Source: a bacterium
Lineage (GTDB): Bacteria; Chloroflexota; Dormibacteria; Aeolococcales; Bog-877
NCBI GenBank assembly: GCA_021816695.1
Contig: JAKAXE010000006.1
Span: forward strand, 1-62,344
Direction of reading: 5' to 3'
DNA length: 62,344 nucleotides
Below are positions 29,793 to 37,141 of this stretch, in pieces; positions within the stretch are counted from its first letter, which is position 1; the number at the start of each line of letters is the position of its first letter. The notes beneath the pieces were generated by a model. That model saw only the letters and a program-made list of their open reading frames with translations. It made no database searches and was not told the origin of the DNA. The position numbers and the translations under genes were made by a program.

Positions 29793-30730
29793 ACCCCTCC
29801 GTACAGACCGCCACTCAGGTAGCGGTCGCCGCCGTCGGCGAAGATCAGGACGGCCACCCCCTCCCGCAACCCTGCCTGGATCAGCTGGCGCACTCCCCAG
29901 AGTGCCAGGCCAGACGAGTGGCCTGCCAGCACTCCCTCGTCGCGGGCCAGCTGCCGGGCCGCCTCGTACGACTCGCTGGTCGGCCCCAGAAGGTGCCGGT
30001 CGGCCAGGCTGGGGTCGTAGATGCCGGGAACGATGGCGCTGGACATATGCTTCAGGCCCTCCAGACCGTGGAAGGGATCGTCGGGCTCCAGGCTGACGCA
30101 CTCCACCTCTGGGTTCAGCTCCTTGAGCCTCCGGCTGGTGCCCATGAAGGTGCCGCTGGTGCCGAGGCCGGCGAGGAAGTGGGTCACCCCGCCCCGGGTC
30201 TGCTCCCAGATCTCCGGACCGGTCGACTCGTAGTGGGCGCGCCAGTTGGCCGGGTTGTTGTACTGGTCAGGGTAGAAGTATCCGGCTGGATTCTGGCGCA
30301 CCAGCTCCCGGCAAAGGCGGATGGCACCGTCGGACCCCTCCATGGGGTCACTCAGGATCAGCTCAGCCCCGTAGGCACGCATGAGCTGCTTGCGCTCCTC
30401 GGTGACGTTGGCGGGCACCACCAGGCGCACGGGGTAGCCGAGAGCGGCCCCCAGCATCGCGTAGGCGACCCCGGTGTTGCCGCTGGTGCTGTCGATGATC
30501 GTCTTGTCCCGGGTGAGGCGCCCCCGGCGGATTCCGTCGCGAAGCATCCAGAGGGCGGGCCGGTCCTTCACCGATCCGCCGGGGTTGAGATACTCGGCCT
30601 TGGCATACACCTCGAGATCAGGCGCCAGCTCCTCGAAGAGACGCAGGCGGATGAGTGGGGTCGCACCGACGAGGTCGACCACGCTGCGGTCATCCCCTCC
30701 CGGCGCCAGCTGCAGGCGACGGTCGCTCAT
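29789..30730 (-). CDS. cysM: Cysteine synthase CysM (CysO-dependent type)
   Basis: A 313-residue PLP enzyme. The PLP lysine is in LNPGGSVKDRPAL, the substrate loop STSGNTGVAYAM, and the PLP phosphate loop GLGTSGTFMG. Similarity to mycobacterial CysM, which uses O-phosphoserine and CysO thiocarboxylate, is suggested by QYNNPANWRAHYESTGPEIW and by the mec gene coupled downstream. The ATG at 30730 is used; a GTG one codon upstream is possible. It is divergent from the gene at 30,808. Confidence 0.88.
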   Translation of the reverse strand: MSDRRLQLAPGGDDRSVVDLVGATPLIRLRLFEELAPDLEVYAKAEYLNPGGSVKDRPALWMLRDGIRRGRLTRDKTIIDSTSGNTGVAYAMLGAALGYPVRLVVPANVTEERKQLMRAYGAELILSDPMEGSDGAIRLCRELVRQNPAGYFYPDQYNNPANWRAHYESTGPEIWEQTRGGVTHFLAGLGTSGTFMGTSRRLKELNPEVECVSLEPDDPFHGLEGLKHMSSAIVPGIYDPSLADRHLLGPTSESYEAARQLARDEGVLAGHSSGLALWGVRQLIQAGLREGVAVLIFADGGDRYLSGGLYGGV

Positions 30731-30807
30731 CACAATTCCAACTCTAGCAGTCGGATTAAGCCGGCCGGCTCCACCGCCGAGCGGGACTAGACTGGCCCGC
30801 GGAGCAG

Positions 30808-31305
30808 ATGAGGTGGTCAAGAGCCCGGCTGCGGGCGCCGCGGATGTCCGCGGGAATGATGCTGGTGGTCGCGGTGATCGCCTTCCTGTCGGTCTCGGCG
30901 GTCGTCGACGTGCTCACCAGCATCGGGTCGGTAGGCGGCTCTGCGGGCCCTCCCCGGGCTCAGCTGGACGGCAACCTCAACCTCAGTGGGCTGCGTGTGG
31001 GTCGTCCTGCACGGCTCACCTTCGGGCTCTTTCTGGCGTCGGGAGGCGCCATGGACCCCGCCTGCGTCGGGGCCAATCTGAGCCCCGAGTTCCAGGTGGT
31101 GCGGGTCACCTTCCTCAATTCCCCGGGCAGCCGCTGGGCCGACAACGAGTCCTGCGGGCAGATCCTGGAGACCAACTCCACGATCCCAGTGGTGATCACC
31201 GTGGTCCCCCGGTACCCGGGGGACTTCTCGATCGCCGCCCGTCCCAAGGTCCACTCCCGGAACGTCGGCCCGGGACCAAGGGGCACGGTCTCAGTCCGGC
31301 CCTGA
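30808..31305 (+). CDS. Membrane-anchored protein of unknown function
   Basis: A 165-residue protein with a basic N-terminus (RARLRAPRMSAG), one hydrophobic helix (MMLVVAVIAFLSVSAVVDVL) and an extracytoplasmic part with two cysteines (ACVGAN and ESCGQI) that may form a disulfide. No family is recognised. Its last 15 bases overlap the end of the convergent phosphatase gene, which supports neither gene being trimmed. A possible -10 (TAGACT) lies about 20 bases before the ATG. Confidence 0.6.
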   Translation: MRWSRARLRAPRMSAGMMLVVAVIAFLSVSAVVDVLTSIGSVGGSAGPPRAQLDGNLNLSGLRVGRPARLTFGLFLASGGAMDPACVGANLSPEFQVVRVTFLNSPGSRWADNESCGQILETNSTIPVVITVVPRYPGDFSIAARPKVHSRNVGPGPRGTVSVRP

Positions 31306-32100
31306 GCCCTGGGCGCAGGCCGCCAGCAGGGCTGCGTGCACCCGGGGTCCGGCAGCCACGATGTCGCCGGTGCGCAGGTGGCTCCCCCCTCCCTCCCAGT
31401 CGCTCACTACTCCGCCCGCCTCGGTGACCAGCAGAGACCCGGCGGCGATGTCCCACACCTTGAGCCCCAGCTCGAAGAACCCCGAGAAGACCCCTGAGGC
31501 CACCAGGGCCAGGTCCAGGCTGGCGGCGCCAGGACGGCGAGCATCCTCGCAGCTCTCCAGCACTCGCTGCAGGGCACGCAGCAGGCGGGGCAGCCGCCGC
31601 TGCTCCTTGAAGGGAAAGCCGGTGGAGACCACAGCCTTCTCCGGCGCCGAGTCAACGACGCTGAGCCGCCGCCCCTCCTGGTCAAAGGCGCCGCAGCCGC
31701 TCCGCGCCGTGTAGGTCCAGCCCAGGAAGGGGGCGTGGACCGCCCCCACCGCGGGGCTCCCATCCACCAGGAGGGCCACCGAGACACCGACCATGGGGAA
31801 GCCTCGGCTGAAGTTGGTGGTCCCGTCCAGGGGATCCACCACCCAGCCGGTGGGGGAGCTAGTGCCGCCCGCCTCCTCAGAGAGCACCGGGAGATCAGGG
31901 AAGGAGGCCCGCAGGATCCGCACCACCACCTCTTCGCTGGCCCGGTCCACGTCCGTGACGTAGTCGCCGGGCGCCTTGGCCTCGGCGCGATGGGGCCCCA
32001 CCCCTGCCGCCCTTATCACCGCCCCGCCCGCCTGGCTGGAGTACCTGGCGGTCGCCAGGGCGAGGTCCAGGTCTACGGAGGTGGGACCGAACTGGCTCAG
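31291..32100 (-). CDS. Inositol monophosphatase family protein
   Basis: About 269 residues. Metal-site motifs: EEAGG, WVVDPLDGTTNFSRGFP, and WDIAAGSLLVTEAGG. The family hydrolyses inositol-1-phosphate or related sugar phosphates with Mg2+. The GTG at 32019 would cut into helix 1; the in-frame upstream sequence LALATARYSSQAGGAVIRAAG is the normal first helix of this family. The only suitable start is a CTG at 32100 that overlaps the stop of a small upstream gene (CTGA). Confidence 0.85.
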   Translation of the reverse strand: MSQFGPTSVDLDLALATARYSSQAGGAVIRAAGVGPHRAEAKAPGDYVTDVDRASEEVVVRILRASFPDLPVLSEEAGGTSSPTGWVVDPLDGTTNFSRGFPMVGVSVALLVDGSPAVGAVHAPFLGWTYTARSGCGAFDQEGRRLSVVDSAPEKAVVSTGFPFKEQRRLPRLLRALQRVLESCEDARRPGAASLDLALVASGVFSGFFELGLKVWDIAAGSLLVTEAGGVVSDWEGGGSHLRTGDIVAAGPRVHAALLAACAQGSGPD

Positions 32101-32246
32101 CGCCGGCCCCGGCCCCGCGGTGGCTCCCGGGAGACCTTCTTCTTGTGCTTCTTGGCCTTGGCGGGAGGCGCTGAGGGGATGAGCTCGGGCGGTGGAGCGG
32201 CTGGCCGGGGCGGAGGCGAGGGGATCTGGGAGTCGGTCATGCTCAT
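32097..32246 (-). CDS. Small proline-rich basic protein of unknown function
   Basis: A 49-residue reading frame starting at ATG 32246 (a second in-frame Met two codons later). It has a proline-rich first half (PSPPPRPAAPPPE), then a lysine-rich run AKAKKHKKK and an arginine-rich end RGRGRR. Its TGA overlaps the CTG that begins the phosphatase gene, which supports translation of both. Function unknown; the composition suggests nucleic-acid or ribosome contact, but that is only inference. Confidence 0.45.
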   Translation of the reverse strand: MSMTDSQIPSPPPRPAAPPPELIPSAPPAKAKKHKKKVSREPPRGRGRR

Positions 32247-32291
32247 ATGGTGACAGCTAGAGGCCACCGGTGGGTGCCTTCGCCCATCGCC

Positions 32292-32666
32292 TCAGGTCCA
32301 GAGTCGGGCCGGGTCTCGTCGAATGACTCGGGGCCCCCCAGGGCGCAGCTTCAGCACCACCCGGCCCACCACCCGGTCAACTGCCACCGGGCCGAACTCC
32401 TCACTGTCCGTGCTCTCTTTCCGGTTGTCACCGGCCAGCCAGACCAGCCGCCGGCGTGAGCTGACGGCGGCCACCCGCTTCACCAGCTCGAAGCCGCCAC
32501 GGCGTGGGTGTTCGGCCACCACAACATCGCCCACGCGCGGCATCCGGCCCCTCGTGGGAATGAGGACGGCCCAGCTCCCCTCCTGGAGGTCGGGCTCCAT
32601 GCTCCTCCCCTCCACCAGGAGGAGCTGCGGAAGCCAGGGACCGCGCTGCGGTTTGCCGCCAGTCAC
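32292..32666 (-). CDS. sodX: Nickel-type superoxide dismutase maturation protease (S26 signal peptidase family)
   Basis: A 124-residue S26-type peptidase without a membrane helix. The catalytic serine is in VEGRSMEPDLQEGS and the catalytic lysine in FELVKRVAAVSS; WLAGDNRKESTDSEEFGPV is the S26 box. Short cytosolic forms encoded beside sodN remove the NiSOD leader so that His1 can bind nickel. sodN is divergent with a 69-base shared upstream region. The start is a GTG. Confidence 0.92.
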   Translation of the reverse strand: MTGGKPQRGPWLPQLLLVEGRSMEPDLQEGSWAVLIPTRGRMPRVGDVVVAEHPRRGGFELVKRVAAVSSRRRLVWLAGDNRKESTDSEEFGPVAVDRVVGRVVLKLRPGGPRVIRRDPARLWT

Positions 32667-32735
32667 GAACTGATGGTAGTTTGGACGGGACCGGAGGAGA
32701 TCTCCGACAGCACCAAGGTTCGAAGGGAGGCGGCC

Positions 32736-33155
32736 ATGTCAGTTCGCAAGCTCGCCGCGCTGGTCCCGCACCGCGTGGTCCACGCCCACTGCGACATCCC
32801 CTGCGGCATCTACGACCCCCACGAGGCGCAGCTGGCGGCGCAGACGGTGGAGCGGATGGTGACTCTCATCCACGGCCTTCCCGACGCCACCTCGGAGGCC
32901 AGCCGAAACTCCTTCGTCCGCATGGTGGAGGTGAAGGAGCTGCACGCCGAGAAGGTGAAGCACGAGGTCCAGATCATTTGGTCGGACTACTTCAAGCCCG
33001 AGCACCTAGAGAAGTTTCCGCAGCTGCACGACCTCACCTGGAAGACCCTCAAGGCGGCGTCTGCCTGCAAGCAGTCGGTGGACGCGGAGAAGGCTGCTGA
33101 GCTGCGGCGCCAGGTGGATGAGTTCGCCCGGATCTTCTGGGAGACCAAGAAGTAG
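32736..33155 (+). CDS. sodN: Nickel superoxide dismutase
   Basis: A 139-residue precursor. A 17-residue leader ends VVHA, followed by the nickel hook HCDIPCGIYDP (His18, Cys19, Cys23), the whole metal site of this enzyme. The four-helix bundle follows, with ASRNSFVRMVEVKELHAEKVKHE and the C-terminal DEFARIFWETKK. It disproportionates superoxide in the cytosol. The ATG is preceded by AAGGGAGG. The maturation protease is divergent upstream. Confidence 0.96.
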   Translation: MSVRKLAALVPHRVVHAHCDIPCGIYDPHEAQLAAQTVERMVTLIHGLPDATSEASRNSFVRMVEVKELHAEKVKHEVQIIWSDYFKPEHLEKFPQLHDLTWKTLKAASACKQSVDAEKAAELRRQVDEFARIFWETKK

Positions 33156-33173
33156 GGTCGCGGCGGCCGAGCC

Positions 33174-33209
33174 TTTGGCGAATTTCCCGGAACTCCTTTG
33201 CGAATTTCT
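33174..33209 (+). repeat. Paired repeats at the left edge of the accessory island
   Basis: TTTGGCGAATTTC (33,174-33,186) and TTTGCGAATTTCT (33,197-33,209) are near-identical, AT-rich and about 23 bases apart. The second has an exact inverted match, AGAAATTCGCAAA, at 43,073-43,085, just before the next chromosomal gene. The pattern resembles paired transposase or recombinase binding sites at an element end. Confidence 0.35.
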
Positions 33210-33289
33210 GCAGGCGGGGCTCCGGGGTCGCCAGAGGCATGTCGGCGTAGGGCCACCTGAGCTGCCCACAGCCATGAGTCCTCATGGAG

Positions 33290-33323
33290 GGCCCGGCTGG
33301 GGTGCCGAAAGGCACCTCGGGCC
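33290..33323 (+). terminator. Strong hairpin between sodN and the transposase gene
   Basis: GGCCCG pairs with CGGGCC and, inside, GGTGCC pairs with GGCACC around a GAAA tetraloop, with a five-base bulge on one side. No U-run follows. It may stop transcription converging from sodN and the transposon, or be part of the transposon end. Confidence 0.35.
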
Positions 33324-33381
33324 GTGATCAGGGCGCGCTGAAACGGAGTCTCAGGTCACCTCCGCCGCTGTCGGCCTGCGG

Positions 33382-34875
33382 CTACGCCGCGGCCGGGAGT
33401 TCGCCCGTCGGTGGGCTGCCCCGGGTCTCAGCCGCGGCCCTGGCCTGAAGCCTCAGGTTGTGCGTGACGGCCGCCACCGTGAACAGGAGCGTCATGGAGG
33501 TCACGCCGCGGAGCCGGAACGATCCGGGACGCAGTCCGATCACGTCGGAGTTCTTGACCTGGCTGAACTTCCGCTCGATCGCGGAGCGCTTCCGATACTT
33601 CTTCGTCCAGTCCGGGCTCCCGTAGACGGGGTACTGAAAGGTCCACGGGGCGAACTCGGCCTTCCAGGTCCCGTTCCGAAGACAGCACGCTTCGTCCTCG
33701 CCGTGATCTCCAGAGCAGACCGCCAGGGACTTGTCCCGGTTGCGCATCGAGCCGGGGACCAGCGGACATCCGAGGCGGCGGTTGCGGAACAGCGGAGATT
33801 GCACCCGGATCTCACTGGGCGTCTCCCCGCCATTGGGCAGGAGCATGTACTTCAGCCGTTCCGCCATGTTGGCGTGCCACTTGTCCTTGAGCTCCTTTGA
33901 CGCCCTGATGTCGGGCTTGGGCAGGTCCCACAGCCGCTTGGGCACGGACGGCACGAACGGCCACCCGTCCAGGATGACGCAGCCTCGCCAGCTCGGGGTC
34001 TGCCCAGCCTGACCCTTCTTCAGGTCGAAGACCGGAGCGCATCCCAGAGACCTCACCTCCTCCAGGAACGCGGGGGCCTGCGAGAACCCTCGGTCCATCG
34101 CCAGCCGTTTGACGGTGAGCCCTTGGTCCAGCATCCGCCTCAGCAGCCTCAGGGCGGGCGGCTTGTCGTCCTGGTCGGCGGACCCGACCGCGATGGAGGA
34201 GAGGTACTCCTTGGGCCCGGTCTGGCAGTAGGCCTGAATGCCGTAGCCGAAGTAGCTGCGAGCCACCTTGCCGTTCTGCTCGATCACCCGCCATCTGGCG
34301 TCCGGGTCCGAGGCCCGCTGGCCTTCCAGGATGGCCGCCTGGCTGATCTTCCTGCAGGCGGCATCGATGAAGGTGGTGTCGACCGCCCACTCCTCCCCCG
34401 CCTCATCCTTTGGGAAGCTCTCGTCGATGAGGCGGTTGGCGAACTCGGTGAGCACCTCTTCGGACCCCTTGGCCTCGACCAGACTCTCCAGCGCGCTCAA
34501 CCCTCCCTCGGCATCACCCCGGCTGGCGCACACCCCCCGCTTCAGGGCCGCCAGAGTCCGGTACATCTGCCACCGGGAGGGGCGCGGCCAGAGAGTGTGG
34601 GAGCCCGGCACATCGATCACGCTGCCGGGGTCCCACACGGCGGCCAGCTCGTCTCGGTTGGCGTGGCTGAAGAAGATCTCGACCTCGGTGATGGGCAGAC
34701 GGCGCCTGTTCCCGTTGACCAAGATAAGGCCGCCGAACAGGACCCGGAGGGGAACCAGCTGCCTGCCCCGGCGACCGCGGATCGCCCGGTCCACCTCGTC
34801 GGCGAAGGGCCGAGTCTGGGCAAGAAGACTCCGCTGGAAGGGGAGCAACTCACTGGCGGTGGGCGAGGCAACCAC
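33382..34875 (-). CDS. DDE transposase (IS4/IS1182-like fold)
   Basis: A 497-residue transposase. DDE-type landmarks: first Asp in EEWAVDTTFIDAA, second Asp in LAMDRGFSQAPAF, and the glutamate in YRKRSAIERKFSQVKN. An N-terminal segment with TLAALKRGVCASR probably binds DNA. It looks intact. The GTG start sits 2 bases after the stop of the upstream partner gene, so the two are coupled as one transposon operon. I cannot name the exact IS family. Confidence 0.8.
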   Translation of the reverse strand: MVASPTASELLPFQRSLLAQTRPFADEVDRAIRGRRGRQLVPLRVLFGGLILVNGNRRRLPITEVEIFFSHANRDELAAVWDPGSVIDVPGSHTLWPRPSRWQMYRTLAALKRGVCASRGDAEGGLSALESLVEAKGSEEVLTEFANRLIDESFPKDEAGEEWAVDTTFIDAACRKISQAAILEGQRASDPDARWRVIEQNGKVARSYFGYGIQAYCQTGPKEYLSSIAVGSADQDDKPPALRLLRRMLDQGLTVKRLAMDRGFSQAPAFLEEVRSLGCAPVFDLKKGQAGQTPSWRGCVILDGWPFVPSVPKRLWDLPKPDIRASKELKDKWHANMAERLKYMLLPNGGETPSEIRVQSPLFRNRRLGCPLVPGSMRNRDKSLAVCSGDHGEDEACCLRNGTWKAEFAPWTFQYPVYGSPDWTKKYRKRSAIERKFSQVKNSDVIGLRPGSFRLRGVTSMTLLFTVAAVTHNLRLQARAAAETRGSPPTGELPAAA

Positions 34876-34877
34876 GG

Positions 34878-35930
34878 TCAGCCCCGCTCCCCTCTTCCAC
34901 CTGGTTCGACGCCGCCCATCCGCCCGGCCAGTTCCTCCACGCTCATGACCGGTTCACTGGCGTACTGGATGAGGCCGGCCAGGGCCCGGAAGGAGCCCAG
35001 CCCGGCCGCTCGCAAGAGGGTCGGGATCGGCGTGCCCAGGGTCAGCTGCTCCGCTATCCATGCCCGGCGGAGCCTTCCCGGATTGGGCGCGCGGGCGCCA
35101 CGGACAGGCTGGAGGCGACGGTCGAGGGCCCGGGAGAGCTGCTTGTTCCGCCACGCCGGGGCCGGCGGGAGGCAGTCGGCGATGAGGCAGCGGGGTCCGG
35201 CATCGATCGCCAAGTGCCCGAGGTCATCTGCAAACCGCCGCAGAACCGGAACCTGCCGGACAGGTCCGGGGCCTGCCACACGGACCCACAGGCCGGCATC
35301 CGGCTGGTGGAAGACGGCGCTCCCCGCCAGAACCTGGATCTCAGCGGACTTCAGGCCCGCGCCCCGGGCCAGCAGCAGCTGAGCCTGAAGGAAGCGCCTG
35401 GTGCTCTCGCTCCTGACGGTCCCGACCGCGTCCCAGGCCACCGCGAACTCCCGGTCCGTCGCGGGCGGGGCCTCCGACAGCCAGGGCTCCTCCTCGCTCG
35501 GAGGGAACAGGGCCGGATAGCCGCGCCGGAACCTCCGGATCTGGCCGCGCTCGACGTATTTCGTAGGCCCGGACAGCCGCTTCGAGGCGACCGACCTGAT
35601 GAACCGCTCGATCTGCACGTCGTCCAGAGCACGGTCGGGGTCGAGCTGATCTGGATTGTCCCCGGTCAGCCAGTACAGGTACCGCGCCAGTGTGCTGAGG
35701 AGAGGCCTGGACACCAGCTCTCTGGCTGGGATGGCATCGCGGTTGGCCGCGAGGATGGCGAGCAGCAGTGGCTGCACCAGCTTCCACTGGGCGTCGTCAT
35801 CGACGTTCCGGGGCAGGTAGGTGCCCTCAGCCACTGCCCTGAACGGATGCCCCGGCGGCAACTCCAGCAGCTCCTCGACAGGCGTCGTGCTGGGGCCTCG
35901 CCTACTCAAGCGAGGTCGCTCCAGGGGCAT
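34878..35930 (-). CDS. Tyrosine-recombinase-like accessory protein of the transposon
   Basis: A 350-residue protein. It has an N-terminal helical region (LVQPLLLAILAANRDAIPA) followed by an all-helix part that recalls the tyrosine recombinase catalytic fold: SESTRRFLQAQLLLARGAGLKSAEIQVLAGSAV, then NPGRLRRAWIAEQLTLGTPIPTLLRAAGLGS and LIQYASEPV. The usual Arg-His-x-x-Arg-Tyr set is not clearly kept, so it may only bind DNA. It is coupled to the DDE transposase gene, which suggests a helper role. The family assignment is tentative. Confidence 0.5.
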   Translation of the reverse strand: MPLERPRLSRRGPSTTPVEELLELPPGHPFRAVAEGTYLPRNVDDDAQWKLVQPLLLAILAANRDAIPARELVSRPLLSTLARYLYWLTGDNPDQLDPDRALDDVQIERFIRSVASKRLSGPTKYVERGQIRRFRRGYPALFPPSEEEPWLSEAPPATDREFAVAWDAVGTVRSESTRRFLQAQLLLARGAGLKSAEIQVLAGSAVFHQPDAGLWVRVAGPGPVRQVPVLRRFADDLGHLAIDAGPRCLIADCLPPAPAWRNKQLSRALDRRLQPVRGARAPNPGRLRRAWIAEQLTLGTPIPTLLRAAGLGSFRALAGLIQYASEPVMSVEELAGRMGGVEPGGRGERG

Positions 35931-36480
35931 GCGCGATCCACTTCGCCCCGGTCTGCCTCCAGTTGCGCTACGCTGTCCATCGGCATCCGCTCTCCTGATG
36001 ACCTGTGGATGTCCAGCGGGCCGTCCTCGTCTTCCCAGCCAGGACGGCTCGCCACGTGTCTGCCCCGAGTGACCAGCGAGGGGCTCAACCAGCCCCTACA
36101 TCCATCGTCTCCACTCTGTCAAGCTTCACTTCCTTTTGGCTGCCGGAAACGGCACGGGGATGGCCCCAGGCGATGCCTCGAAGTGACGCCGCGCATCCCT
36201 CCACCCCTCTACGCGAGGGGAAGACCAACTGCCGGGGACGCCCCGGCTGACCGCCTCCCCGGTCTCCCGAGAGGATTCAAAGGCGCAGTGATCCCCAGCC
36301 TGGTGGTACCCGATGAGATCAAGGGGCGGGAGTGGCTCCCGTGCGTGGCGGCGCTTCCTTTGGCTCCGGTCATCGGTACTAATGGGCCCATTAGTTCCTG
36401 GACTGTGATTCGTCGCGACCGCGATCGCCGGTGCTCCCTCACCCATTCACGTAGTCCGGAAACCTCCGGTCGAGTTAGTA
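35931..36480. other. Gene-poor stretch right of the transposon
   Basis: No reading frame here resembles a known protein on either strand. It contains the promoter side of the transposon operon and may contain the transposon's right end, but I could not match an inverted repeat to the left flank. From about 36,100 the base composition begins to shift to lower GC. Confidence 0.4.
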
Positions 36481-37141
36481 GTGTGCCGCCCACATGTCCG
36501 CGGCCGGCAGGCCCACCGGCTTCACGCCTGCTCTCCTTGTCGGGCCGCCTGGCCCCGGAAAGACCACCTTGATCTCGGCGTTCGCGGAGGAGCGCTTGGG
36601 ATGACGTCGACCATGATCTCTGCGCCGACCGCATCCGAAGACCTGGCCTACATCCAGGGGCCCGATCGCCAGTACCGGCAATCCGCCCCCGGAGTGGTAA
36701 TGCCAGCCTTCCGTGCCGCCGAGACGTCGCGACTTCTGCTGGTGACCGATGAGCTCGACAAGGTCGGCGGCCGCCTGCCTGGACTGCCTCCCCCACCAGC
36801 TGGCTGTTGGAGCTGCTGGCATCCGACACCTGGACTGATCGCTACTCGGCTTGCCATATCCGACCGCCAGCATGGTCTGCACCGCCAATGAGACTGAGCC
36901 GATCTCGGCTCCGGTGCTTGACCGGCTCGACATGATCGCGGGGCCAGTCGTGCGACTCCGGGCCCAGCTATCGGTGGTTGAGGCCCACCTCTGGCAGCGG
37001 CTTCTTGAGCGGCATTCCCCCACGGTCGATCAAGTGGAGTTCAGCGTGGAGGCGCGTCACCTTCTGTGGGTCCCTCTAGGTCTGGCGATTACACCACCAG
37101 ACTTCCGTCCCCCGACCGCCCGCGTCACGGCTGACTATTGA
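36481..37141 (+). pseudogene. Decayed Lon-type AAA+ ATPase fragment
   Basis: Three plus-strand frames together carry an eroded AAA module of Lon. Walker A LVGPPGPGKTTLI with FAEERLG ends at a stop (36,602-36,604). The next frame begins at 36,601 with LAYIQGPDRQYRQSAPGVV and LLLVTDELDKVGG (compare Lon IRGHRRTYIGA and FLLDEIDKVG). After a shift, ANETEPISAPVLDRLDMI matches the sensor segment FIATANxxxxIPxPLLDRMExI. There is no protease domain. The frameshifts and stops mark it as non-functional. Confidence 0.7.

Noticed and set aside
33272-33287. Short palindrome CCATGAGTCCTCATGG as a partner of CCCTCATGCCATGAGGG at 43,094
   Set aside because: The two share only a CATGAG core and lie in non-mirrored positions relative to the island-edge repeats, so a link is not supported.
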